A model generated the notes under the pieces. That model was not told the origin of the DNA. It did no database searches and saw nothing but the letters and a program-made list of their open reading frames with translations. From Alphaproteobacteria bacterium (lineage in GTDB: Bacteria > Pseudomonadota > Alphaproteobacteria > MPNO01 > UBA2964): a stretch of DNA of 58,954 nt. Where the stretch lies: positions 1 through 58,954 of the forward strand of contig WHUE01000014.1 of the NCBI GenBank assembly GCA_009377375.1, in the 5' to 3' direction. The translations under genes and the position numbers were made by a program. Shown one piece after another: positions 8,115 to 16,801 of this stretch. Position 1 is the stretch's first letter, and each line of letters begins with the position of its first letter.

Positions 8115-9157
8115 CATCCGAAGCTGCGGGCGATATCCGCATCGCCTCGCTCGACGGCGGCTCCGCCGCCCGGTGGGAGGCGTTCGTGGACGGCTGTCCG
8201 GACGCAACGTTCTTTCATCGCGCCGGCTGGAAACAGGCAATCGAGCGCGGGCTGGACCGGCCCTGCCACTATCTCTATGCCGAGCGAGGCGGCGAGATCT
8301 GCGGCGTGCTGCCGCTGGTTCACGTGAAAAGCCGGCTGTTCGGCAACAGCCTGATTTCGAACGGTTTCACCGTCGGCGGCGGCATCGCGGCTGTCGACGA
8401 CGCGGCGCGCGCGGCGCTGGATGCGCGGGCGCTGGCGCTCGCCGAGACGCTGGATGTGGACTACCTGGAATACCGGGGCGGTCCGGCGCATGACGGCTGG
8501 GCCCGGAACGACGGGCTCTATGTATCGTTCCGCAAGCCGATCGGCCCCGACCCGGAAGTGGACATGCTGGCAATCCCGCGCAAGCAGCGTGCCATGGTGC
8601 GCAAGGGCATCAAGGCGGGACTCGAAAGCGTCGTCGATCGCGGCGTGGAGCGGCTGCACCCGGTCTACGCCGTCAGCGTCCGCAACCTGGGCACGCCGGT
8701 ATTCGGGAAGCGCTACTTCGAGGCGCTGATCGACGCCTTCGGCGAGTCGGTGGACGTGGTGACGATCACCCATGGTGGCGAGGCTGTCGCCAGCGTGATG
8801 AATTTCTATTTCCGCGACCAGGTCCTGCCCTATTACGGCGGCGGCACGCCGGCGGCGCGGCCGCTGGCGGCCAACGACTTCATGTACTGGGAGGTCATGC
8901 GGCGGGCGGCGGGGCGGGGTTTCCGGCTGTTCGATTTCGGCCGCAGCAAGGTCGGCACCGGCGCCTTCTCGTTCAAGAAGAACTGGGGCTTCGAGCCGGA
9001 GCCGATGGATTACGAATACCGGCTCCGCAAGATCGAGGCGCTGCCGGAGATCAATCCGCTGAATCCGAAATACCGCCTGTTCATCGGCGCGTGGAAGCGC
9101 CTGCCGCTGCCGGTCGCCAATCTGATCGGGCCGCGGATCGTGCGGAGCCTGGGCTGA
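8111..9157 (+). CDS. FemAB-family XrtA system-associated acyltransferase-like protein
   Basis: A 348-residue protein with the double GNAT fold of the FemAB family (TIGR03019 type). Recognisable parts are an N-terminal WEAFVDGCPDATFFHRAGWK segment, a central conserved MLAIPRKQRAMVRKG, and a C-terminal half with YYGGGTPAARPLAANDFMYW and FDFGRSKVGTGAFSFKKNWG. FemAB enzymes transfer aminoacyl groups from tRNA onto peptidoglycan; in exopolysaccharide loci the acceptor is unknown. Start is a GTG whose last two bases with the next A form the TGA of the deacetylase gene (4-bp overlap), implying translational coupling. Confidence 0.88.
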   Translation: MTSEAAGDIRIASLDGGSAARWEAFVDGCPDATFFHRAGWKQAIERGLDRPCHYLYAERGGEICGVLPLVHVKSRLFGNSLISNGFTVGGGIAAVDDAARAALDARALALAETLDVDYLEYRGGPAHDGWARNDGLYVSFRKPIGPDPEVDMLAIPRKQRAMVRKGIKAGLESVVDRGVERLHPVYAVSVRNLGTPVFGKRYFEALIDAFGESVDVVTITHGGEAVASVMNFYFRDQVLPYYGGGTPAARPLAANDFMYWEVMRRAAGRGFRLFDFGRSKVGTGAFSFKKNWGFEPEPMDYEYRLRKIEALPEINPLNPKYRLFIGAWKRLPLPVANLIGPRIVRSLG

Positions 9158-9161
9158 GGCC

Positions 9162-10373
9162 ATGACACCGCTGCTGTTTCTGGCCCACAGGATCCCCTAT
9201 CCGCCGAACAAGGGCGACAAGATTCGTTCCTGGAACATCCTGCGCTACCTGGCGGAACGGTACAGCGTGCATCTCGGCTGCTTTATCGACGACGAGGAAG
9301 ACCGCGCCCATACCGGCGTACTGCAGGAGCTTTGCGAAAGCTGCCATTTCGCCCCGCTCGACGCGCGCGCCGCCAGGCTGCGCGGCCTGCCGGGCCTGCT
9401 GCGTGGCGATCCGATCACGCTCGGCTATTACCGCGACCGGGGGCTGGCGCGCTGGGTGCGCGAGACCGTTTCCCGCGCCGCGATCGGCCACGTCTTCGCC
9501 TTCTCGTCGGCGATGGCCCAGTACGCGCTCGACGGGCCCGCCGCCGCGGCCCGCCGCGTGATCGATTTCGTCGACGTCGACTCCGACAAGTGGCGCCAGT
9601 ACGCGGCGGCGAAACGCTGGCCGGAAAGCCGGATCTACGGCCGCGAGGCGCGTACGCTGCTCGGGTTCGAGCGCCGCGTGGCCGCGGCCTTCGACGTCAG
9701 CCTGTTCGTGTCCGAGGCCGAGGCCGCGCTGTTCCGGAGCCTCGCGCCCGAGAGCGCGGACCGCATTGCCGCGCTGAAGAACGGGGTCGACGTGGATTAC
9801 TTCGATCCGTCGCGGGCGTACCCGAACCCGTTCGACGGGCCGGGCCCCGCGCTGGTGTTCACCGGGGCTATGGATTACTGGGCCAACGTGGACGCGGTGG
9901 ACTGGTTCGCGCGCGACGTCCTGCCGGCCATCCGGGCAGTCCATGCCGACGCCGCCTTCCATATCGTCGGCGCCAAGCCGGCGCAGCAGGTTCGCGCGCT
10001 ATCCGCCTTGCCGGGCGTGCAGGTGACCGGGCGGGTCGCGGACGTGCGGCCCTTTGTCGCCCATGCCGCGATCTCGGTCGCGCCGCTGCGACTCGCGCGC
10101 GGGGTCCAGAACAAGGTGCTGGAGGCGATGGCGATGGCCCGGCCGGTGCTGGCGACGCCGGAGGCGCTGGAAGGGATCGACGCCGTGCCGGGGCAGGAGG
10201 TGTTCCGGGCGTCGGGCGCGGACGGGCTCTCGCGCGCCGCGCTGGAGATGCTGGCGCGCAACGACCTGGCGTCCGTCGGCGCCGCGGCGCGCGACTGCGT
10301 GGTCTCCGGATACGGCTGGTCGGCCTGCCTGAACGGTCTCAATAAATTTCTGGATGACGGTGCGCTGCGGTAG
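9162..10373 (+). CDS. XrtA system glycosyltransferase (TIGR03087 type, GT4-like)
   Basis: A 403-residue GT-B glycosyltransferase. The N-terminal FLAHRIPYPPNKGDKIRSWN is the hallmark of the TIGR03087 (stp1) family found next to exosortase A. The C-terminal nucleotide-sugar domain shows GPALVFTGAMDYWANVDAVDW, then VTGRVADVRPFVAHAAISVA and the EX7E-like AMARPVLATPEALEGI. It acts at the cytoplasmic face to extend the lipid-linked repeat unit. It is 4 bp after the FemAB gene and 24 bp before xrtA. Confidence 0.9.
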   Translation: MTPLLFLAHRIPYPPNKGDKIRSWNILRYLAERYSVHLGCFIDDEEDRAHTGVLQELCESCHFAPLDARAARLRGLPGLLRGDPITLGYYRDRGLARWVRETVSRAAIGHVFAFSSAMAQYALDGPAAAARRVIDFVDVDSDKWRQYAAAKRWPESRIYGREARTLLGFERRVAAAFDVSLFVSEAEAALFRSLAPESADRIAALKNGVDVDYFDPSRAYPNPFDGPGPALVFTGAMDYWANVDAVDWFARDVLPAIRAVHADAAFHIVGAKPAQQVRALSALPGVQVTGRVADVRPFVAHAAISVAPLRLARGVQNKVLEAMAMARPVLATPEALEGIDAVPGQEVFRASGADGLSRAALEMLARNDLASVGAAARDCVVSGYGWSACLNGLNKFLDDGALR

Positions 10374-10397
10374 AATGCGGACAAGGCGGTAAATGGC

Positions 10398-12017
10398 ATG
10401 ATCTCTCAGGCAAGCATCAAATCGTTGCTGCGTGACCCGGCTCTCGCGGCCATGGGGCTCGTGCCCGCCGGCGCGGCGTCGGATGCGGCATTGCCGCGCG
10501 ATTTCGGCGCGCCGATGAGCTGGCGCGCGGCATGGACCGCCATCGCGCTCGGCTTCGCTGCGCTGGTCGCGCTGTTCTGGAGCACCGCCTTCCAGATGGT
10601 GAGCACCTGGTACAATTCCGACACGTTCAACCACGGATTCCTGATCCTGCCGATCTGCGGCTATCTGGTCTGGATCAAGCGGGGGGCGCTTGCCGGCCAG
10701 GCGCCGACGCCGACGCTCTGGGGGCTGCTGTTGATGCTGGCCGCCGCGTTCGGCTGGCTTCTGGGCGAGGTCGCCAGCGTGTTCTCGGTGCAGCAGTTCG
10801 CGCTGGTCATCATGGTGCAGGCCCTGATCGTCACCGTGCTCGGTCTGCGCGTTGCATGGCTGCTGGTCTTTCCGCTGTTCTACATGTTCTTCGCGGTGCC
10901 GTTCGGCGAGTTCCTGGTGCCGCCGCTGCAGGACCTGACCGCCGTATTCACGGTGGCGTTCCTGCGGTTGATCGAAATTCCCGTCTTCCTCGACGGAATC
11001 TTCATCTCGATTCCGACGGGCAATTTCGAGGTCGCCGAGGCCTGCTCCGGCGTGCGCTTCCTGATCGCGACTCTCGCGCTGGGCTTTCTGTTCGCGGAGC
11101 TCACCTATATCAGCCGCTGGCGGCGCGCGGCGTTCATCGGCCTGTCCTTCATCGTGCCGATCGTGGCGAACGGGTTCCGGGCCTTCGGCATCGTGCTGAT
11201 CGCTTACCTGACCGACAACAAGCTCGCCGTCGGCGTCGATCACATCATCTATGGCTGGATTTTCTTCGCCATCGTCACCGTGATCCTGCTCGCGATCGGC
11301 ATGACCTTCCGCGACGGCATGCCGCCCGACACGCTGCCGGATCCGGATGCCATGCGGCGCGCCGCGGCGCAGCGCGTGGCGCCGCGGCGTATCCTGGCGG
11401 CGGGCATGCTCGGCGTACTGATCGCCGCCGGCGCGCAGGGCTATGCCGTCTATCTTGCGCAGGAGGTCCCGGCGCCCGTGGCGTCGCCGCTGACGGCGCC
11501 CGAGCCGGGGGGCGGCTGGCGGGCGGTGACGGTGGCGTCGCCGGACTGGATGCCGCACTACCCGGGCGCCAGCGCCAGGCTGATGCAGAGCTATGAAAAG
11601 GACGGCCATGTGGTCTCCCTGTTCATCGCGTATTACACGCACGAGCGGCCGGGGGCGGAGATGATCAGCGCGGCGAACTCGGTCACGGGCGAAGGCTGGA
11701 CGCGCGCCGCCAGCGGCACTGCCCAGGTCTCCGTCGACGGCGAAAAGGTCGAGGCGGAGCGCAGCCGGCTGCTGCGCCGGCCGCACGGGCGCATCGCCTA
11801 TCACTGGTTCTGGATCGGCGACTGGTACATGGCGAGCCCCTATCTGGCCAAGATGATGCAGGCATACAACCGGCTGCTGGTCGGCGACGATCCGTCGGCC
11901 GTCATACTGGTCAGCGCCGCTTACGAGGATCTGCCGGCGGAAGCGGATCGGCGGCTGAAGGATTTTCTCTCCTCCCTCGGTCCGGTCCGGCCGATGCTGG
12001 CCGGTCTTTCTCGCTAG
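10398..12017 (+). CDS. xrtA: Exosortase A fused to an EpsI domain
   Basis: A polytopic membrane transpeptidase that sorts PEP-CTERM proteins. The 539-residue product has an N-terminal exosortase domain with about eight membrane helices and a C-terminal periplasmic EpsI domain (from about residue 365, after one more helix). The three signature residues are visible: Cys216 in EACSGVRF, Arg261 in ANGFRAFG and His282 in VDHIIYGW, matching the Cys-Arg-His set of exosortases. XrtA-EpsI fusions are usual for this subtype. It lies inside the polymer operon, so sorting and polysaccharide production are co-expressed. Confidence 0.95.
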   Translation: MISQASIKSLLRDPALAAMGLVPAGAASDAALPRDFGAPMSWRAAWTAIALGFAALVALFWSTAFQMVSTWYNSDTFNHGFLILPICGYLVWIKRGALAGQAPTPTLWGLLLMLAAAFGWLLGEVASVFSVQQFALVIMVQALIVTVLGLRVAWLLVFPLFYMFFAVPFGEFLVPPLQDLTAVFTVAFLRLIEIPVFLDGIFISIPTGNFEVAEACSGVRFLIATLALGFLFAELTYISRWRRAAFIGLSFIVPIVANGFRAFGIVLIAYLTDNKLAVGVDHIIYGWIFFAIVTVILLAIGMTFRDGMPPDTLPDPDAMRRAAAQRVAPRRILAAGMLGVLIAAGAQGYAVYLAQEVPAPVASPLTAPEPGGGWRAVTVASPDWMPHYPGASARLMQSYEKDGHVVSLFIAYYTHERPGAEMISAANSVTGEGWTRAASGTAQVSVDGEKVEAERSRLLRRPHGRIAYHWFWIGDWYMASPYLAKMMQAYNRLLVGDDPSAVILVSAAYEDLPAEADRRLKDFLSSLGPVRPMLAGLSR

Positions 12018-12088
12018 CGACGAAGTCCTGCGCGGCCTCCGGCGGCCGCACGGCCACTCACGCCCACTGAAACAGGTATAACAGGCAT

Positions 12089-13990
12089 ATGTGCGGGATC
12101 GTTGGAATATTCGATAGTCGGCAGGGGTCGGCGATCGACCGCGGGCTGCTGGGCCGCATGAACGACAGCCAGTCGCATCGCGGCCCCGACGGGGACGGGG
12201 TGTTCCTCGACCCCGGCATCGGGCTGGGCCATCGCCGGCTTTCCATCATCGATCTGTCGGGCGGCGCACAGCCGCTGTTCAACGAGGACAATTCCGTCGT
12301 CGTCGTCTTCAACGGCGAGATCTACAACTTCCCGACCCTGACCGCCGAGCTGGTGCAGCGCGGCCACAGCTTCCGCACCCACTGCGACACCGAGGTCATC
12401 GTCCATGCCTGGGAGGAATGGGGCGAAGCCTGCGTGGAACGGTTCCGCGGCATGTTCGCCTTCGCCATCTGGGACCGGAAAAAGGAGACGCTGTTTCTGG
12501 CGCGCGACCGGCTGGGCATCAAGCCGCTCTACTACGCCCCGCTGGCCGACGGCACGGTGCTGTTCGCGTCCGAGCTGAAGGCGATGATGCTGGACCCCCG
12601 CCTGCCGCGAAGGATCGATCCGCAGGCGGTGGAGGACTATTTCGCCTACGGCTACGTGCCCGACCCGAAGACGATCTATGCCGGCGTTCACAAGCTGGAG
12701 CCGGGCCATGTCCTGTCCTGGCGCCGCGGTGCGGTCCCGCCGGCGCCGAGGCAATACTGGAACGTGTCGTTCGAGAGCGATCCCGCGCTGGTGGGGGAGA
12801 CCGCGCGCGAGGCGCTGATCGAACGCCTGCGCGATGCCGTCGACTGCCGCATGATCGCCGAGGTGCCGCTCGGCGCCTTCCTGTCCGGCGGGGTGGATTC
12901 CAGCGCGGTGGTGGCCCTGATGGCGGGGCTCAAGGACGAGCCGGTCAACACCTGCTCGATCTCGTTCGGCGATCCGCAATTCGACGAGTCGCGATATGCA
13001 AAGGCGGTGGCCGACCGCTACGGCACCGATCACCGGGTGGAGCGCGTCGATCCGGATTCGTTCGACCTGATCGACCGCCTGGCGACGCTGTACGACGAGC
13101 CGTTCGCCGATTCGTCCGCCATGCCGACCTACCGCGTCTGCGAGCTGGCGCGCCGGCACGTCACCGTCGCGCTTTCCGGCGACGGCGGCGATGAGGTGTT
13201 CGCCGGCTACCGCCGTTATCGCTGGCACCATTACGAGGAAAGGATGCGCGGGCTTCTGCCGCAGGCGATCCGCGGTCCCGTCTTCGGCACGCTGGGGCGC
13301 CTATACCCCAAGCTCGACCGCGCGCCGAAATTCCTGCGCGCCAAGTCGACCTTCCAGTCGCTTGGCCGCGACACGATCAGCGGCTACTTCCACAGCATTG
13401 CCGTCGTCTATGACGACCTCCGCCAGCATCTGTTCAGCGACGCCTTCCGCAGCGATCTGCAGGGCTATCACGCGCGCGAGGTGCTGGCCCGCCATATGGA
13501 GAACGCGCCCACCGACCACTACCTGTCGCGCGCGCAGTACGCGGACCTCAAGACCTACCTGCCGGGCGACATCCTGACCAAGGTGGACCGGGCCTCTATG
13601 GCGCATTCGCTGGAGGTCCGCGTGCCGCTCCTCGACCATCCCCTCGTCGAATGGGCGGCAAGGGTGCCGCCCGGCGAAAAGCTGCACAACGGGGAGGGCA
13701 AGCACCTGTTCAAGAAGGCGCTGGAACCGATGCTGCCGGACGACATCCTGTACCGGCCGAAGATGGGCTTCGCCGTGCCGATCGCGGACTGGTTCCGGGG
13801 GCCGCTCGCCGATCGGGTCGATGCGCTGGTGACCGGCGAAACGATGGGCGATACGGGCATGTTCGACATGGGGTATCTCAGGATCCTGGTCGATCAGCAC
13901 CGGTCCGGCGCGCGCGAGCATTCGCCGACCCTGTGGAGCCTGCTGATGTTCGAATCGTTTCTGCGGCAGGTGCACGGGGTGGGCCCGTGA
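12089..13990 (+). CDS. XrtA system asparagine-synthase-like amidotransferase
   Basis: A 633-residue class II amidotransferase of the TIGR03108 type. The start is fixed by MCGIVGIFDS, because Cys2 must become the N-terminal nucleophile of the glutaminase domain (residues 1-200). The synthetase half has the PP-loop FLSGGVDSSAVVALM (near residue 265), ALSGDGGDEVFAGYRRYRWH (near 365) and PKMGFAVPIADWFRG near the C-terminus. In exopolysaccharide loci these enzymes are thought to amidate a sugar or aminoacyl group. It follows xrtA after 71 bp and overlaps the protease gene by 4 bp. Confidence 0.9.
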   Translation: MCGIVGIFDSRQGSAIDRGLLGRMNDSQSHRGPDGDGVFLDPGIGLGHRRLSIIDLSGGAQPLFNEDNSVVVVFNGEIYNFPTLTAELVQRGHSFRTHCDTEVIVHAWEEWGEACVERFRGMFAFAIWDRKKETLFLARDRLGIKPLYYAPLADGTVLFASELKAMMLDPRLPRRIDPQAVEDYFAYGYVPDPKTIYAGVHKLEPGHVLSWRRGAVPPAPRQYWNVSFESDPALVGETAREALIERLRDAVDCRMIAEVPLGAFLSGGVDSSAVVALMAGLKDEPVNTCSISFGDPQFDESRYAKAVADRYGTDHRVERVDPDSFDLIDRLATLYDEPFADSSAMPTYRVCELARRHVTVALSGDGGDEVFAGYRRYRWHHYEERMRGLLPQAIRGPVFGTLGRLYPKLDRAPKFLRAKSTFQSLGRDTISGYFHSIAVVYDDLRQHLFSDAFRSDLQGYHAREVLARHMENAPTDHYLSRAQYADLKTYLPGDILTKVDRASMAHSLEVRVPLLDHPLVEWAARVPPGEKLHNGEGKHLFKKALEPMLPDDILYRPKMGFAVPIADWFRGPLADRVDALVTGETMGDTGMFDMGYLRILVDQHRSGAREHSPTLWSLLMFESFLRQVHGVGP

Positions 13991-14760
13991 GGCGCCTGGT
14001 CCCGCGCCTCGCCGCCCTGTTTCTCGTCGTGCTGCTGGCGGCGCCTGCGGGCGCGTCCGGCCTTGTGGACGCGATCAAGCGGGTCAAGCCCAGCGTCGTG
14101 GGAGTCGGCACCTACAAGGACATCCGCCGTCCGCCGTCCAACCTGCTCGGCACGGGATTCGTGGTCGCCGACGGGCTGCACGTGGTCACGAACGCCCATG
14201 TCGTGCCGCGCCGGATCGATGCCGCCAACAAGGAACGGCTGGTGGTCTTCGTCGGCGCCGGGGACGACGCCCGCACCGTTGCCGCGACCAAGGTCGCCGA
14301 GGACCTGGCCCACGACGTCGCGATCCTGAGGATCGACGGCAAGCCGTTGCCGCCGCTCGCGCTCGGCGACGAGAAGGATGTGGCGGAGGGACAGCAGATC
14401 GCCTTCACGGGGTTTCCGATCGGCGCCGTGCTCGGCCTCTACCCCGTGACGCATCGCGGCATCGTCTCCGCCCGCACGCCGATCGCCATTCCCCAGGTCA
14501 CGCCGGGGCGGCTGGATCCGAAGATGATCAAGCGGCTGCGCGAAAAGTTCGAGGTCTTTCAGCTCGACGCCACCGCCTATCCGGGCAACAGCGGCAGCGC
14601 GCTTTACGACGCCGAGACCGGCGAGGTGATCGGAATCGTCAGCAGCGTGTTCGTGAAGCAGTCGAAGGAAAAGGTGCTGTCCGACCCGAGCGGCATCACC
14701 TACGCGGTGCCGATTTCCTATGCCCGCAAGCTGTTGCGGGACGCCGGATTGCTGAAATAG
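13987..14760 (+). CDS. Trypsin-like (S1C) secreted serine protease
   Basis: A 257-residue protein starting at a GTG inside the amidotransferase stop (GTGA overlap). The N-terminus is a signal peptide (basic start, LAALFLVVLLAAP, cleavage after GASG or nearby). The chymotrypsin-fold triad is visible: His71 in TNAHVV, Asp110 in HDVAILRI and Ser202 in GNSGSA. There is no PDZ domain, so it is not a full DegP. Its position as last gene of the XrtA operon suggests a periplasmic role linked to exported proteins, for example processing; that is inference. The length is short but complete for a single-domain S1C protease. Confidence 0.85.
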   Translation: MRRLVPRLAALFLVVLLAAPAGASGLVDAIKRVKPSVVGVGTYKDIRRPPSNLLGTGFVVADGLHVVTNAHVVPRRIDAANKERLVVFVGAGDDARTVAATKVAEDLAHDVAILRIDGKPLPPLALGDEKDVAEGQQIAFTGFPIGAVLGLYPVTHRGIVSARTPIAIPQVTPGRLDPKMIKRLREKFEVFQLDATAYPGNSGSALYDAETGEVIGIVSSVFVKQSKEKVLSDPSGITYAVPISYARKLLRDAGLLK

Positions 14761-14839
14761 CGCCGCATGCCCTCCGCAGCCGGTTGCGACCGCGCGGGGA
14801 AGCGGAACGGTCGACTGAAATTCTACCGGTGTGCCGTCC

Positions 14840-14941
14840 CTACGCCGCGAGAGCCAGTGCCGCGCCGACATAGATGGAGCCGAGGGCGGCCACGACGGCG
14901 AGAAACAGCAGTGTCTTGATGAAGCGCCGCGAAATTTCCAT
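14840..14941 (-). CDS. Candidate 33-residue membrane peptide downstream of a sigma54 promoter
   Basis: The ATG at 14941 opens a 33-codon frame: a short basic start (MEISRRFIKT) followed by about 22 hydrophobic residues ending in Ala-Ala. The frame extends upstream to 15115, but the sigma54 promoter at 15057-15072 would start transcription near 15046, so upstream starts cannot be used from that promoter. A weak Shine-Dalgarno-like GAAAG lies just upstream. No family is recognised. It is convergent with the protease operon. It could also be a hydrophobic leader, or the transcript could be a non-coding RNA. What raises it above background is the promoter, not the sequence itself. Confidence 0.4.
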   Translation of the reverse strand: MEISRRFIKTLLFLAVVAALGSIYVGAALALAA

Positions 14942-15056
14942 AGCTTTCAACCCGATCTCGGACGCCGCGGAGCGGCGTACTTTCCAACCAGACGTTCCGG
15001 CGGCGCCCCGGTGGTAAAACGGGTCAGGCCGCGCGAGGCCGTCTTTCCCGACTGCA

Positions 15057-15072
15057 TGCAAGATCCGTGCCA
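15057..15072 (-). promoter_or_regulatory. Sigma54 (RpoN) -24/-12 promoter
   Basis: Read on the minus strand, the site is TGGCACGGATCTTGCA, an exact match to the TGGCACG-N4-TTGCA consensus with the required 10 bases between the GG and GC. Transcription would begin about 12 bp downstream, near 15046, and run toward 14840. The nearest cognate activator is PrsR (20340), a sigma54-dependent regulator in the same locus. AT-rich DNA upstream (15072-15160) could hold activator and IHF sites. Confidence 0.8.
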
Positions 15073-15168
15073 AAAAAGTTAATTGTTTGTTTCCAATAGG
15101 ATAAAAGCAAGGCATTGGAAATGTCTTACCGAAATGTAAAATTTTCCGACACCAAAATGCGACACCGC

Positions 15169-16158
15169 TCAGGCTTCGGTGCTGCGCAGCCGCGACACCA
15201 CCCAGATCAGGACCGCGAAAAGGGTCACGCCGAGCGTCAGGGGGTTGAGGATATAGGTGTCGACGAAATCGTGGATCAGATCGAGAAAATCGCCCAGCGT
15301 CAGCTTGTTGCCGCCGGCGCCCGTCCGCACCTCGCCGCCCCGCTGAAGCGTGGATCGCGGCCTCTGGAATCCGTCGCCTTCCAGCGAAAGCCTGGATTTG
15401 TCGTTCAGATCAATGAGCCGGATGCCGCCCGCCTCGCGGACGAACATGATGATGAACTGTCCCATCTCCGCGACTGTCATGGCGATGAACCCGTCGGGGG
15501 ACAGCGCCGGGGAGACGACCTCGGAAATGACGTTGATCATTTCTGCCGAGATCGCGGCGTCCAGGATGCTTTCGATCAGGCCGGCGGCGACGCTCGTGCC
15601 GCCGGTTTGCCGATCCGGTCCCTGGCCGATGGCGCCCGGATTTCCGATGGTCGTGAACGCGTAGCGCACGAAATCGCGCAATGTGCTCGCGTTCGGATCC
15701 GTCGCGTCGGCGCCTTCAGGAGCGACGACCGCTCTCCCGCCCGCGGCCGGCTGCGGGCGTTCCCCGGCGGTTGCGGGGCTCGGGGCTCCTGCCGGACGCC
15801 CGCGTTCGGCTTCCGGCAGCCCCGCCAGGCGGGACGCCGACTCCGCCTGTACGTTCGTAGACTGCGGCAGCGGCAACGGAGTCGTCCGGGACCCGGTGGC
15901 CGCCCCGGGCGCAACGGCGACAAGAATCTCATATATGTCCGGATCGCTGTTGCCGGCCGCAACCGATTCGAGGGTCGAGAACGGTTGCCATAATGCGTCG
16001 GGCATCACCTGCGGGTATGCGTGAGCGGTTCCCGCACCCTGGAACAGGAAACACGCAACGCTCAGGCAGGCTGCCGTGGACGCGAGCCGGGGCTGCCAAC
16101 GAGGCAAAAATCGATCCAAATGCGGTGGTCTCCGGCTCAGGAAGCCTTCATTATCCAC
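15169..16158 (-). CDS. Secreted protein with C-terminal membrane anchor, possible non-canonical XrtA substrate
   Basis: A 329-residue protein of unknown family, starting at a GTG (16158). Residues ~25-47 form a signal peptide with cleavage after AHA. Residues 85-150 are Pro/Ala/Gly-rich and look disordered; residues 160-300 are a mixed folded region. The C-terminus has NPLTL, then a hydrophobic helix of about 16 residues, then RLR and a five-residue tail. This has the layout of a PEP-CTERM sorting signal (short motif, helix, basic end) but lacks the Pro-Glu-Pro core, so it may be only a tail anchor. It lies inside the XrtA locus, opposite in direction. Upstream DNA (16180-16260) is AT-rich and has TTGTCA-N18-TAAATT as a possible promoter. 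Confidence 0.65.
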   Translation of the reverse strand: MDNEGFLSRRPPHLDRFLPRWQPRLASTAACLSVACFLFQGAGTAHAYPQVMPDALWQPFSTLESVAAGNSDPDIYEILVAVAPGAATGSRTTPLPLPQSTNVQAESASRLAGLPEAERGRPAGAPSPATAGERPQPAAGGRAVVAPEGADATDPNASTLRDFVRYAFTTIGNPGAIGQGPDRQTGGTSVAAGLIESILDAAISAEMINVISEVVSPALSPDGFIAMTVAEMGQFIIMFVREAGGIRLIDLNDKSRLSLEGDGFQRPRSTLQRGGEVRTGAGGNKLTLGDFLDLIHDFVDTYILNPLTLGVTLFAVLIWVVSRLRSTEA

Positions 16159-16353
16159 GTATTCTTGCCAACCGGTAGCGAATGATCCAGAAAATCATAC
16201 GATATATCAATAATTTAGTATGTGATATCCGGGCATGACAAATCTGGAATTATTGCAACTCGCGGGCGGGAGGGCCGTCTTGCGCGGCGCGTCCGTCGCG
16301 GTATCCGCTCCGGCCCTTACCCCGCCCGTCCAGGCTCTGTTAATATCCGGCGC

Positions 16354-16428
16354 AGGCGTATAGCTCAGTGGCAGAGCGCTGCCTTTACATGGCAGAGGTC
16401 GGGGGTTCGATTCCTTCTGCGCCTACCA
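16354..16428 (+). tRNA. tRNA-Val (anticodon UAC)
   Basis: The acceptor stem AGGCGTA pairs with TGCGCCT (one G-U). The D arm GCTC/GAGC, the anticodon stem CTGCC/GGCAG around loop TTTACAT (anticodon TAC), and the T arm GGGGG-TTCGATT-CCTTC all fold. The discriminator is A and CCA is encoded (16426-16428). Confidence 0.95.
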
Positions 16429-16801
16429 AGCCTTCCGCACGCGCCGCATTTTTGAAAACGCAGGTTTCAGAAGATCATGAAGCCGCGTTCGAAGGCAACT
16501 ATTGTCGCGGCAAATTTTAAGGATATCGGAGCCGCTTCCCGTCGGCCGGTACCCTGTACCGCAGGCATGCAGCCAGAGATTGTGCTTCATGCTCGAATTT
16601 TCGGGCGGCCCGACCCCCTTCGTCGCCGCTGCGCGCCGTGCCGGCGGCGGCATCCTCCGCCTCCGCGAAGCCCCGAAATATCTGGGTTTGCGCCGCGCAA
16701 GGTATTATTATAACGGCAGAAACTGGCGCGCGTTCGCACCCGGATGACTGGCGCCACCGACAGGCCGGCTGGGGCGGTCAGGACGGGGGCAAGAGAAAAA
16801 T
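16429..16801 (+). other. 373-bp intergenic region between tRNA-Val and the second XrtA operon
   Basis: No convincing gene; an 81-codon frame at 16502-16747 lacks a Shine-Dalgarno sequence and any family features. A short AT-rich patch near 16700-16712 contains TATAAC, a good -10 hexamer, with TTTGCG 16 bp upstream, so the operon promoter is probably here. A TGG...GC pair at 16724-16738 has sigma54-like bases but 9-base spacing. Confidence 0.4.

Noticed and set aside
14840..15115. Longer 91-residue version of the small membrane peptide
   Set aside because: Its start lies upstream of the sigma54 promoter and the added residues look like random GC-rich coding; only the last 33 residues fit the predicted transcript.
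16724..16738. Sigma54-like TGG...CGC before the priming transferase gene
   Set aside because: Again 9-base spacing and a poor -12 element.
16502..16747. 81-codon frame after the tRNA
   Set aside because: No ribosome site, no recognisable domain, Arg-rich composition typical of chance frames.
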